From Poriferisodalis sp965208925 (GTDB lineage Bacteria > Actinomycetota > Acidimicrobiia > Acidimicrobiales > Poriferisodalaceae): a DNA stretch of 64,000 nt. The DNA lies in NCBI RefSeq assembly GCF_965208925.1, contig NZ_OZ242364.1:558001-622000 (forward strand), read 5' to 3'. Position numbers and translations under genes: made by a program. Shown piece by piece: positions 51,196-58,895 of the stretch. Positions within the stretch are counted from its first letter, which is position 1; every line of letters begins with the position of its first letter. The notes under the pieces are model-generated. The model was not told where the DNA came from and made no database searches. It worked only from the letters and a program-made list of their open reading frames with translations.

Positions 51196-53582
51196 CTCTG
51201 CTGCTGCCCGACGAATCGGTGGTGGTACCCGGACTGATGATGCTCGGACCCGGGGTGGAGCGCTACCGGGTCACCGGCGGCGGCGCAACGGTGCTGGCCC
51301 TCGATGCCGGCGACGAGCTGGAGATCGTCGATCCGGAGGGCCGCCAGCCGTGCGAGCTGGTGGCGTTCGACACCAGCGGGCAGTCGGACCCAGCGCTGCT
51401 CGAAGTCGCGGGGCTCGAGGGCTCCGGCGGAAGCACCCGAACAGCCGCCGGGTCCGATCCGGCCGCAGTCGGCATCCTCTCAGCGCCGCTGCACGACGCC
51501 CGCCGCGTGCGGGCCGGCCTCGAGCGCGCCGGCATCGGCATGTCCGACATCCAAGCAGCGACGCCGCTCCGGCTCCTCGACGGCGACACGGCGGCGAACA
51601 GCTCCGCCCGGGTGACCGCGCTCGACGATCTCGCTTGTGTGATCACGGCGCCAGGGCCCGCCATGTCGGCGCATGGGGGCACCCCGCCGACCGACCTCAT
51701 CGCGTATGTCCACCGCCACGATCCGGCCAGCACCGATGCCGAGCCTCTGCTGCCGACGCCGCTGGCCGACCCCAGCCAGGACTTCATCATCCTCGCCAGC
51801 ACCGCTCGCGCCTACCAGGTGTCCAAGGGCGACTGGTTCCAGGTAGTGGACGCCGAGGGACGGCAGTGCTCGGATTTCCAATGCTTCGCCGTGGCCGACC
51901 TCGAAGCCGGCGCCGAGCTCTGCCTCGACGCCACCATCACCCGCTCGCTCATGGGCGCGAGCTGCCCCGCCCCCGGCCTGTACTCGAAGTTCTTCAACGC
52001 CAGAATGCAGCCGCTCGTGGAGGTGGTGCAGGACACGGTGGGCCGCCACGACACCTTCAACACGGCCTGCACCGCCCGTTACTACGAGGAGATGGGCTAC
52101 CCCGGCCACGTCAACTGCACCGACAACATCAACGGAGTGCTCGATCCCTTCGACGTCACGCCGCGGCGCGGCTGGGAGGCGATCAATTTCTTCTACAACA
52201 CCCAGGTGGACGACGCGAACCAGATCTACTTCGACGAGCCGTGGTCGCGCCCCGGCGACTACGTGCTGCTGCGGGCGCTGGAGGACTTGGTGTGCGTCAG
52301 CACTGCATGCCCGTGCGACGTCGACGCGGCCAACGGCTGGAACCCCACCGACATTGCGGTCAGGGTGTACCCCGCAGCCAACATGTTCAAGAAAGCGACG
52401 GCGATCAGAATGACTGCGGACTCCGAAGCTCAGCTCACCAAAGAGACCGGATTCCACCCGCGCACCTCGGCGCTGACGCGCAGCTTCAGCGAGTACTGCG
52501 GCTACTGGCTGGCCGACCACTACACGGCGCACGGCGCCGTCGAGGAGTACTGGGCGTGCCGGCAGGCCGCAGCAGCCATCGACCTGTCACCGCTGCGCAA
52601 GTACGAGGTGACCGGCCCCGACGCCGAACTGCTGATGCAGACCTGCGTCACCCGCAACGTGCGCAAGCTCGCCGACGGGCAGGTGGTGTACACCGCCATG
52701 TGCCATCCCACCGGCGGCATGATCGACGACGGCACCGTGTTCCGCATCGCGCGCGAGAACTTCCGCTGGATCGGCGGCCAGCTCGGCTACAGCGGCATCT
52801 GGCTGCGCGAGCAGGCTGAGCGGCTGGGATTGAACGTGTGGGTGCGCAACTCCACCGAACAGCTCCACAACCTGCAGGTGCAGGGCCCCAACAGCCGCCA
52901 GCTGCTCTCCGAGGTCATCTGGACCCGGCCCGACCAGCCCACGGTCGAAGAACTGGGCTGGTTCCGGTTCGCGATCGCCCGCATCGGCGATTACGACGGC
53001 ATCCCGCTGGTGCTCTCTCGCACCGGCTACACCGGCGAGCTCGGCTACGAGGTGTTCTGCCACCCTTCCGACGCCCCGGCGGTGTGGGATGCGATCTTCG
53101 AGGCGGGTGCCGCTCACGGCCTCGTGCCCATGGGACTGTCGGCGCTCGACATGCTTCGCATCGAGGCCGGGCTGGTCTTCGCCGGCCACGAATTCTGCGA
53201 CCAGACCGATCCCTACGAGGCGGGCATCGGCTTCACGGTCCCGCTCAAGACCAAGGAAGACGACTTCATCGGGCGCGACGCCCTGTTCGACCGGCGCGAC
53301 AACCCCCAGCGGCGCCTGGTGGGCCTGGAGCTCGAAGGGGGCGAGGCGGCGACGCTCGGCGACGGCGTGTACGTGGGGCGCAACCACGTCGGCGAGATCA
53401 CCAGCGGTACCGTCTCCCCCATCCTGCGCAAGAACATCGCCCTGTGCCGCATGACGCTGCCCTACAACGAGATCGGCACGGCCGTCGAGGTGGGCAAGCT
53501 GGACGGCCACGAGAAGCGGATCGCCGCCGAGGTGGTGCGCTACCCCTTCTACGACCCCGACAAGTCCCGAGTCCGCGCCTAG
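51192..53582 (+). CDS. tdm: Trimethylamine N-oxide demethylase (Tdm)
   Basis: A 796-residue two-domain protein: an N-terminal DUF1989-type metal domain (to about residue 400) and a C-terminal GcvT/aminomethyltransferase-like domain (about 430-796; YEVTGPDAELLMQTCVTRNV, LSRTGYTGELGYEVFC). This is the domain order of TMAO demethylase from methylotrophs, which converts TMAO to dimethylamine and formaldehyde. Cys309, Cys373 and Cys375 (in HVNCTDN and ACPCDVD) show the same spacing as the three zinc-ligand cysteines I recall for the Methylocella enzyme. tmm lies 91 bp downstream. A DMSP demethylase or dimethylglycine enzyme would lack the DUF1989 part. Confidence 0.88.
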   Translation: MTLLLPDESVVVPGLMMLGPGVERYRVTGGGATVLALDAGDELEIVDPEGRQPCELVAFDTSGQSDPALLEVAGLEGSGGSTRTAAGSDPAAVGILSAPLHDARRVRAGLERAGIGMSDIQAATPLRLLDGDTAANSSARVTALDDLACVITAPGPAMSAHGGTPPTDLIAYVHRHDPASTDAEPLLPTPLADPSQDFIILASTARAYQVSKGDWFQVVDAEGRQCSDFQCFAVADLEAGAELCLDATITRSLMGASCPAPGLYSKFFNARMQPLVEVVQDTVGRHDTFNTACTARYYEEMGYPGHVNCTDNINGVLDPFDVTPRRGWEAINFFYNTQVDDANQIYFDEPWSRPGDYVLLRALEDLVCVSTACPCDVDAANGWNPTDIAVRVYPAANMFKKATAIRMTADSEAQLTKETGFHPRTSALTRSFSEYCGYWLADHYTAHGAVEEYWACRQAAAAIDLSPLRKYEVTGPDAELLMQTCVTRNVRKLADGQVVYTAMCHPTGGMIDDGTVFRIARENFRWIGGQLGYSGIWLREQAERLGLNVWVRNSTEQLHNLQVQGPNSRQLLSEVIWTRPDQPTVEELGWFRFAIARIGDYDGIPLVLSRTGYTGELGYEVFCHPSDAPAVWDAIFEAGAAHGLVPMGLSALDMLRIEAGLVFAGHEFCDQTDPYEAGIGFTVPLKTKEDDFIGRDALFDRRDNPQRRLVGLELEGGEAATLGDGVYVGRNHVGEITSGTVSPILRKNIALCRMTLPYNEIGTAVEVGKLDGHEKRIAAEVVRYPFYDPDKSRVRA

Positions 53583-53598
53583 CCCCGTGTCCCGGGCG

Positions 53599-53616
53599 CT
53601 TGCACGCGGGTGCAAG
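53599..53616. promoter_or_regulatory. 7-bp inverted repeat between tdm and tmm
   Basis: CTTGCAC and GTGCAAG pair perfectly around a 4-base GCGG loop in the 91-bp tdm-tmm gap. It could be a weak terminator of tdm or an operator for tmm. No recognised promoter boxes can be fixed with confidence around it. Confidence 0.35.
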
Positions 53617-53673
53617 ACTGGGCGACGTTCTACTCTGATTGCATAAACATCTACTCACAGGGGGGATCCGGAC

Positions 53674-55014
53674 ATGACACGGGTAGCCATCATCGGTGCG
53701 GGACCGTGCGGGCTTTCGCAGCTGCACTCGTTCGCCAGCGACGGCTCGGCAGAGGCCGCTGGCGTCGAACTTGTCTGCTTCGAGAAGCAGGAGGACTGGG
53801 GCGGCCTGTGGAACTACACATGGCGCACGGGCCTCGATGAGCACGGCGAGCCCTGCCACGGCTCCATGTACCGCTACCTGTGGTCCAACGGCCCCAAGGA
53901 GTGCCTGGAATTCGCCGACTACGGCTTCGAGGAGCATTTCGGCAAGCCGGTGGCGTCGTTCCCGCCCCGGGAGGTGCTCTACGACTACATCATCGGCCGG
54001 GCCGAGCGCAGCGGCATCCGTGACCACATTCGCTTCAACCACGCCGTGCGGCGGGTGAGCCGGTCCGCCTCCGGCGACGGCTTCACAGTGACGTCGCACG
54101 ATCACGCCGCCGACGCCAGCCTCAGCGAGGACTTCGACTGGGTGGTCGTGTCGACGGGGCACTTCTCGACGCCCAACATGCCCCACTACCCCGGCTACGA
54201 GACGTTCGGCGGCACGCTGCTGCACGCGCACGACTTCCGCGACGCCGTGCAGTTCGAGGGCCAGACGGTAATGGTGATCGGTTCGAGCTACTCGGCCGAG
54301 GACATCGCGTCGCAGCTCTGGAAGTACGGGGCTTCGGAGGTGATCTGCTCATCGCGCAGCGGACCCATGGGGTTCGACTGGCCGGCAGGCATCAGCGAGA
54401 AGCCGATTCTCACCCACGTCGACGGGCGCACCGTGCACTTCGAAGACGGCACCACCGCAGACGTGGACGCCATCGTGTCGTGCACCGGCTACCTGCACCA
54501 CTTCCCGTTCATGGACGACGAGCTGCGGCTGGTGACTGCCAACCGTCTGGCCTCGTCCATGCTGTACCGGGGCGTCGTGTTCCAGCCCGAGAACCGAATC
54601 CTCTACCTGGGCATGCAGGACCAGTGGTACACGTTCAACATGTTCGACGCCCAGGCCTGGTACGCCCGTGACGTGATCCTGGGTCGAATCGAGCTGCCCA
54701 GTGCTGACGAGCAGGCCCGCTGGATCGACGACTTCCAAGCGGCTGAGGACGCCGTGGCCGACGACTACGGGTCCATCGACTTCCAGGGCGACTACACCCA
54801 GGACTTGCTGGACCAGACCGATTGCCCCGACCCCAACACGCAGCTCATCAACAAGATGTTCAAGGACTGGAAGGGCCACAAGAAGCAGTCGATCATCGGC
54901 TACCGCGACCACGGCCACACCTCGCCGGTGACGGGCACGCTGGCACCGGTACACCACACGTCGTGGGAGGACGCCCTCGACGACTCGCTGGAGTCGTACC
55001 TGGCCGACGGCTGA
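53674..55014 (+). CDS. tmm: Trimethylamine monooxygenase (flavin-containing)
   Basis: A 446-residue flavin monooxygenase. IIGAGPCGLSQLHSFA binds FAD, CFEKQEDWGGLWNYTWRTGLDEHGEPCHGSMYRYLWSNGPKECLEFADY (split over two segments) is near-identical to bacterial Tmm proteins, and VMVIGSSYSAEDIASQLWKYG binds NADPH. The length matches Tmm. It oxidises TMA to TMAO (and probably dimethylsulfide). AGGGGGGATCC lies a few bases before ATG 53674. With tdm upstream it gives the TMA to TMAO to DMA plus formaldehyde route. Confidence 0.93.
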   Translation: MTRVAIIGAGPCGLSQLHSFASDGSAEAAGVELVCFEKQEDWGGLWNYTWRTGLDEHGEPCHGSMYRYLWSNGPKECLEFADYGFEEHFGKPVASFPPREVLYDYIIGRAERSGIRDHIRFNHAVRRVSRSASGDGFTVTSHDHAADASLSEDFDWVVVSTGHFSTPNMPHYPGYETFGGTLLHAHDFRDAVQFEGQTVMVIGSSYSAEDIASQLWKYGASEVICSSRSGPMGFDWPAGISEKPILTHVDGRTVHFEDGTTADVDAIVSCTGYLHHFPFMDDELRLVTANRLASSMLYRGVVFQPENRILYLGMQDQWYTFNMFDAQAWYARDVILGRIELPSADEQARWIDDFQAAEDAVADDYGSIDFQGDYTQDLLDQTDCPDPNTQLINKMFKDWKGHKKQSIIGYRDHGHTSPVTGTLAPVHHTSWEDALDDSLESYLADG

Positions 55015-55044
55015 TCGACCCCGGTCCGGGCCCCCGCTCACGTC

Positions 55045-56310
55045 ATGGCCGCATCGCCCACCGAGGCAGCTGTCGGGGGTGCAGCTGGCCCGGTAAGCGT
55101 CGCCGGCGTGCCTAGCGAAGCAGACGTCGTCGTGATCGGCGCCGGGGTGACCGGCGCCAGCATCGGCTACCAGCTCGCCCGGCACTCGGATCTGCGCGTG
55201 GTCATCATCGATGCCAGGGCACCGGTCGGGGGCATCTCGGGCCGCACGTTCGGCCAGATCCGCCAGCACTACTCGAACGAGCTGATGGTGCGCATTGCGC
55301 AGCGAGGCTTCCACTGCATCCAGAACTGGGATTCAGTGGTGGGCTTCGGCGACCCCGGCTATGCCCGCTTCGGCTACATGCTGCTCGTGGTCGCCGACCA
55401 GCTCGACGGCCTCCGGTACAACATCGAGCTCGGCCAGGGGCTCGGCGTGGACACCCGCTTCGTGGTCGGCAACGAGATCAGCGAGATCGAGCCGTTGGTG
55501 AACGCCGAGGGACTGGCCGGCGGCGCCTACGAGCCCGAGGGCGGCTATATCGACGTCACCAAGATGGTGCTGAGCTGGCTCACCGCGGCGAGCGCTGCTG
55601 GCGCCGATGTGCTCGCGCCTGTCGCCGTAGAGGAGATCGTGACCGCAGGCGGTGCTGTGACCGGCGTGAACACCGCGATCGGCGAGATCGCTGCCCCAGT
55701 GGTGATCGCCGCCACCGGCGCATGGGCCCGCGATCTGCTGGATCCGTTGGGCGTGGAGGTGCCCATCGAGCGGCGACGGTTGGAAATGGCAGTGCTGGAA
55801 CAGCACGCCGGCGCCCGGGCGTTGGGAACCTGCATCACCGACGGCAACTCCAACCTGGTGATCCGTCCCGACATGGGCCGTCACATCGTGGCGGTGGCCT
55901 ACCCCCCGGAGATGCCAGAAGTCGACGACCCGCTCGCCGACGCGTCCGACGCCGACCACGCAGCCCACGACGTGCGTCTGCGGGTGGCCATTTCGGAGCG
56001 GCTTCCGAGCCTCACGGTGGCAGCGACCGTGAGCACCACCGCCGGGGCCTACGACGTTGCACCCGACTACCACCCCATCCTGGGCTGGGCCTCGGAGATT
56101 GCTCCGGTGGGCGGCCTGTACCTGGCGGTTGGGCTCTCCGGCCACGGGCTCAAGCTGTCACCAGCCCTCGGCGAGATCGTTGCTGCACGTGTGCTGGGCG
56201 TCGACCAGGTGGGCGACGCACCCCCCATCGACATCAGCGCGCTGCGTCCCTCACGCTTCGCCGACGGCGACGTGATGCACCTGTCGTACGGTCCCAGCGC
56301 CCGCGCCTAG
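55045..56310 (+). CDS. FAD-dependent amine oxidoreductase (DAO family)
   Basis: A 421-residue DAO/sarcosine-oxidase-like flavoprotein: DVVVIGAGVTGASIGYQLARHSDLRVVIID is the FAD fold, GGISGRTFGQIRQHYSNELM follows, and DYHPILGWASEIAPVGGLYLAVGLSGHGLKLSPALGEIVAARVL is the typical C-terminal FAD-contacting end. ATG 55045 is used. It follows tmm by 30 bp. It probably oxidises an N-methyl amine produced in the pathway (sarcosine, N-methylglutamate or dimethylglycine); the exact substrate is open. Its last 78 bases are repeated in degraded form beyond the toxin-antitoxin cassette. Confidence 0.82.
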   Translation: MAASPTEAAVGGAAGPVSVAGVPSEADVVVIGAGVTGASIGYQLARHSDLRVVIIDARAPVGGISGRTFGQIRQHYSNELMVRIAQRGFHCIQNWDSVVGFGDPGYARFGYMLLVVADQLDGLRYNIELGQGLGVDTRFVVGNEISEIEPLVNAEGLAGGAYEPEGGYIDVTKMVLSWLTAASAAGADVLAPVAVEEIVTAGGAVTGVNTAIGEIAAPVVIAATGAWARDLLDPLGVEVPIERRRLEMAVLEQHAGARALGTCITDGNSNLVIRPDMGRHIVAVAYPPEMPEVDDPLADASDADHAAHDVRLRVAISERLPSLTVAATVSTTAGAYDVAPDYHPILGWASEIAPVGGLYLAVGLSGHGLKLSPALGEIVAARVLGVDQVGDAPPIDISALRPSRFADGDVMHLSYGPSARA

Positions 56311-56386
56311 CCGGCGCCGGGAACCTCAGCTCCAAGGGCAAGGCGGGTTGCTGACGGGGTGCAGCATGCCTTCGGCACTACGCGAG
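56233..56386. repeat. Direct repeat copy 1 (left of toxin-antitoxin cassette)
   Basis: Two blocks: 56233-56310 is the intact 3' end of the plus-strand FAD oxidoreductase, and 56328-56386 is a degraded copy of the 3' end of the minus-strand FAD oxidoreductase (reverse strand still reads LHPVSN...PWS). Both blocks recur at 56979-57113 in the same order, so the cassette between is flanked by direct repeats of one convergent junction. Confidence 0.85.
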
Positions 56387-56415
56387 GCGCAGCACGGCTA
56401 TCGCTGACGCGCGCT

Positions 56416-56658
56416 TCAGCGGTAGGCATCTTTGCGGGGGGTGATCGCGGTGACGCGGATCACGTCCGATGAGACTCGGTAGATGATGCGGTGGCTTCTG
56501 CCGAGTCGAACCGATCGGTAGCCGTTCAGGCGGCCTTGCAGCTTCTTGCCGAGCGCCGGGTTGTGGTCGAGGCGCCTGATGATCTCCATTGCCCGTCTGC
56601 GTTGCCCCTCAGACAGTCCTCTCAGCGACTTGGCGGCGCTACGAGAAAGTTCGGGCAC
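56416..56658 (-). CDS. RelE/ParE-family toxin
   Basis: An 80-residue toxin: an N-terminal helix with basic residues (SRSAAKSLRGLSEGQRRRAMEII) and the C-terminal beta-sheet RSVRLGRSHRIIYRVSSDVIRVTAITPRKDAYR, typical of RelE-superfamily ribonucleases that cut mRNA at the ribosome. It is downstream of its antitoxin gene (18 bp apart) on the same strand. It lies between the two flanking repeat copies. Confidence 0.9.
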   Translation of the reverse strand: MPELSRSAAKSLRGLSEGQRRRAMEIIRRLDHNPALGKKLQGRLNGYRSVRLGRSHRIIYRVSSDVIRVTAITPRKDAYR

Positions 56659-56676
56659 GGCTCAGATCATGCGCCG

Positions 56677-56949
56677 TCAGATCTCGTCGAGTCGAACGAA
56701 TTCGCCGGCGGCGAACTCGGCTTCGCCCTGCGCGATGGCCGCCATGGTGTCTTGGTCGCCCAAGATGTTCATGGTCTCCACCAGCGACTCGTACTCGTCG
56801 CTCGACAGGATGACGGCCACCGGTCGTCCGTGCTTGGTGATGACGCACTGACTGCCGGTGCGGTCGATCTCGTCGACGATCTCGCTGAGATTGTTGCGGA
56901 CCTCGGTCAGCGGTGCGGTCGATGGGACCTGTTCGAGCTGTGATGACAC
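56677..56949 (-). CDS. Phd/YefM-family antitoxin
   Basis: A 90-residue antitoxin: STAPLTEVRNNLSEIVDEIDRTGSQCVITKHGRPVAVILSSDEYESL is the Phd/YefM DNA-binding fold, followed by an acidic C-terminal helix (FAAGEFVRLDEI) that would neutralise the toxin. A palindrome lies just upstream of its start, the expected autoregulatory operator. Confidence 0.92.
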   Translation of the reverse strand: MSSQLEQVPSTAPLTEVRNNLSEIVDEIDRTGSQCVITKHGRPVAVILSSDEYESLVETMNILGDQDTMAAIAQGEAEFAAGEFVRLDEI

Positions 56950-56956
56950 GACGACA

Positions 56957-56976
56957 CTGTACAGAATTCCGTACAG
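56957..56976. promoter_or_regulatory. Palindromic operator of the toxin-antitoxin module
   Basis: CTGTAC and GTACAG arms surround a GAATTC-containing centre, a near-perfect 20-bp palindrome starting 8 bp upstream of the antitoxin ATG. Phd/YefM proteins bind such sites to repress their operon. The right repeat copy begins 2 bases beyond it. Confidence 0.65.
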
Positions 56977-56978
56977 AG

Positions 56979-57113
56979 ATCAGCGCGCTGCATCCCTCGC
57001 ACCTCGCCGAGGGCAGCTTGATGCGCCTTTTCTGCGGCCTAAGCGCCCGCGCTTAGCTCCAGGGGTAGGGCGAGTTGCTGACGGGGTGCAGCTTGCCTTG
57101 GGCGTAACGCGAG
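56979..57113. repeat. Direct repeat copy 2 (right of toxin-antitoxin cassette)
   Basis: 56979-57056 is a degraded, ungapped copy of the 3' end of the plus-strand FAD oxidoreductase (both blocks 78 bp, roughly three quarters identical, stop TAG kept), and 57055-57113 is the intact 3' end of the minus-strand FAD oxidoreductase. In copy 1 the intact and degraded parts are reversed, as expected if a junction was duplicated when the cassette entered. Confidence 0.85.
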
Positions 57114-58384
57114 TAGCGGAACGGCTCGAGCAGGGCCTGCGGCTCGCCGAGCAGTTCCTTGGCCACCAGGGCGCCCACGCCGATCATCTTGTAGCCGTGG
57201 TTGGAGTCGGCGATGAAGTAGGCGTTGTCGCAGAAGGTGTCGAATACCGGAAAGTTGTCGGGCGAGAAGCTGCCGATGCCGCCTGAGGGCTCGTCGCTGA
57301 TCAGGTGGTTCTTGCCCTCGAAGCGCTTGTGGCAGTGCGCGAGAGCGGCGGTCCAGGTGCGGTAGAAGTCGCCCCCCACCACGAAATCGGGCGAGTCTGG
57401 CCCGTAGGGGTCCACAGCCACCTCGTCGGAGGGCTTGTCGACCACGTAGGGCATGTAGCCGCCCTGCACGCCGCCGAAGTTGAAGTCAGGTTTGTAGTAG
57501 ATGCCCCACGGGCCCTCGGTCACCAAGCCGTCTGCGTCGTAGAGCGGGGCGTCGGTGTCGATGTGCACGACCGGCGGCATGTTGCCGTCGTTGTCGGTGA
57601 GATATCCGGGGTCGACCGTGAGCGTGCCTTCCTGCAGGCACATGTAGGTCCACGTAGGCACGTTGTGCAGCTCGCCGTCGCCGCCGAGGATGTCGGTAGT
57701 CGTCGGCAGGTCAAGCATCGCCCAGATCTTCTGAACCCACGGCCCCACCGCCACGATGACGTGGTCGCACCGGACCGAGCCCTGATCGGTGAGCACGGCG
57801 GTGACTGCCCCGGACGTGTCCTGGTCGAACCCGGTGACGGTCACGCCGCCGACCACGTTGACGTCTTCGGCCTCGACCTTGCCCAGCAGCCCCTTCAGCG
57901 AAGCCATGTTGTTGGCGTAACCGCCGCGATGCTCGTGCAGGACGCTGGTGATGCCCTGGGCCTGCCAGTCGTCGAAGATGCCCTTCATGTAGCTATCCGA
58001 GGCCGCAGCGCCCTCGACGAACGTCGAGGAATATCCGATGGCCGCCTGCTGGGCTGCGATGGAGGCCACGTCGTCGCGCATCGCCTCGTGGCTGATCTGC
58101 ATGTAGCCCACGGGGTGGTAGGAGAACGCTTCAGGGTCGCTGTCCCACACGCTCACCGAGTGCGCCATCAGTTCGCGCATGGCCGGCTGGAAGTAGTTGT
58201 TGCGGATCACACCGCAGGCAATGCCCGAGGCCCCCGCGCCGACGCCGGACTTGTCGATGACGACGATGTCGGCTCCAGAGCCCCGACCCGACGACCTCAG
58301 GTCACGGGCGAGGTTCCACGCCGTGGACAAGCCGTGAATGCCGCTGCCGATGATGACGTAGCGAGCGCTGGTCGGTAGTGCCAT
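57053..58384 (-). CDS. FAD-dependent oxidoreductase of the methylamine cluster
   Basis: A 443-residue DAO-family flavoprotein: YVIIGSGIHGLSTAWNLARDLR binds FAD, GAGASGIACGVIRNNYFQPAMRELM follows, and GGIGSFSPDNFPVFDTFCDNAYFIADSNHGYKMIGVGALVAKELLG is the C-terminal FAD end. It is the last gene of the gmaS-mgs strand, 54 bp after the 151-residue protein. It may be a one-subunit N-methylglutamate dehydrogenase/oxidase replacing the usual four-subunit MgdABCD, which is absent here; sarcosine oxidation is an alternative. It is convergent with the other FAD gene across the toxin-antitoxin cassette. Confidence 0.78.
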   Translation of the reverse strand: MALPTSARYVIIGSGIHGLSTAWNLARDLRSSGRGSGADIVVIDKSGVGAGASGIACGVIRNNYFQPAMRELMAHSVSVWDSDPEAFSYHPVGYMQISHEAMRDDVASIAAQQAAIGYSSTFVEGAAASDSYMKGIFDDWQAQGITSVLHEHRGGYANNMASLKGLLGKVEAEDVNVVGGVTVTGFDQDTSGAVTAVLTDQGSVRCDHVIVAVGPWVQKIWAMLDLPTTTDILGGDGELHNVPTWTYMCLQEGTLTVDPGYLTDNDGNMPPVVHIDTDAPLYDADGLVTEGPWGIYYKPDFNFGGVQGGYMPYVVDKPSDEVAVDPYGPDSPDFVVGGDFYRTWTAALAHCHKRFEGKNHLISDEPSGGIGSFSPDNFPVFDTFCDNAYFIADSNHGYKMIGVGALVAKELLGEPQALLEPFRYSRYAQGKLHPVSNSPYPWS

Positions 58385-58438
58385 TGCCGATGCCTTCTTG
58401 AGAATGGTCCTCTTGTGTGACGTGTCGAGCGTGCGGGC

Positions 58439-58894
58439 TCAGTGGCCAGCCGGGGCCTCCCAGCCCTCCAGCACCGGCGCACGCCAGTCGGTGCCGACAA
58501 TTCTGGAATCCTCCACCCACGGCCCCAGCTCCACCTGCGGGAACTTGCAGTGGATGTCTTTCAGCGTGATGCCGTAGCTGTTGCCCTCGGTGAGGTGCTT
58601 CATCAGCACCTTGCGGGCGATCTCGTCCTCGCGGCCCTCGGGGATGTCGAAGTAGATCTTCAGGAACGAATTGGAGTACCGATCGAACACCGCGGGGATG
58701 CCGTCCTCCTCGAGCAGCGTGATGTCCTCGAGCCAGTTGATGTCGGGCCCCGGCGTGAGCTCCAACAGGTCGATGTCTTCCACCAACGACATGTCCTCCT
58801 GGTACGGGAATCGCTTGCCCGCCAGCACCTCCGCGTCGATGGCCACCGTGCGGGTCTCGCGGGTGCTCTCGCCCGTGCTCGCTGCATTGCTCAT
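58439..58894 (-). CDS. 151-residue protein of unknown function in the mgs cluster
   Basis: A 151-residue acidic soluble protein, 1 bp after the mgsC stop, hence coupled to it. It has repeated DIDLLELTPGPDINWLEDITLLEEDG strands, then FLKIYFDIPEGREDEIARKVLMKHLTEGNSYGITLKDIHCKFPQVELGPWVEDSRIVG. I do not recognise the family. Being fixed between mgsC and an FAD oxidoreductase suggests an accessory subunit of one of them. Confidence 0.65.
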   Translation of the reverse strand: MSNAASTGESTRETRTVAIDAEVLAGKRFPYQEDMSLVEDIDLLELTPGPDINWLEDITLLEEDGIPAVFDRYSNSFLKIYFDIPEGREDEIARKVLMKHLTEGNSYGITLKDIHCKFPQVELGPWVEDSRIVGTDWRAPVLEGWEAPAGH

Positions 58895-58895
58895 C

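Noticed and set aside
51480..52532. Long open frame on the minus strand inside tdm
   Set aside because: It is antisense to a well-supported enzyme and its translation is low-complexity (Arg/Val/Ala/His) with no family pattern, as expected from high-GC codon use.
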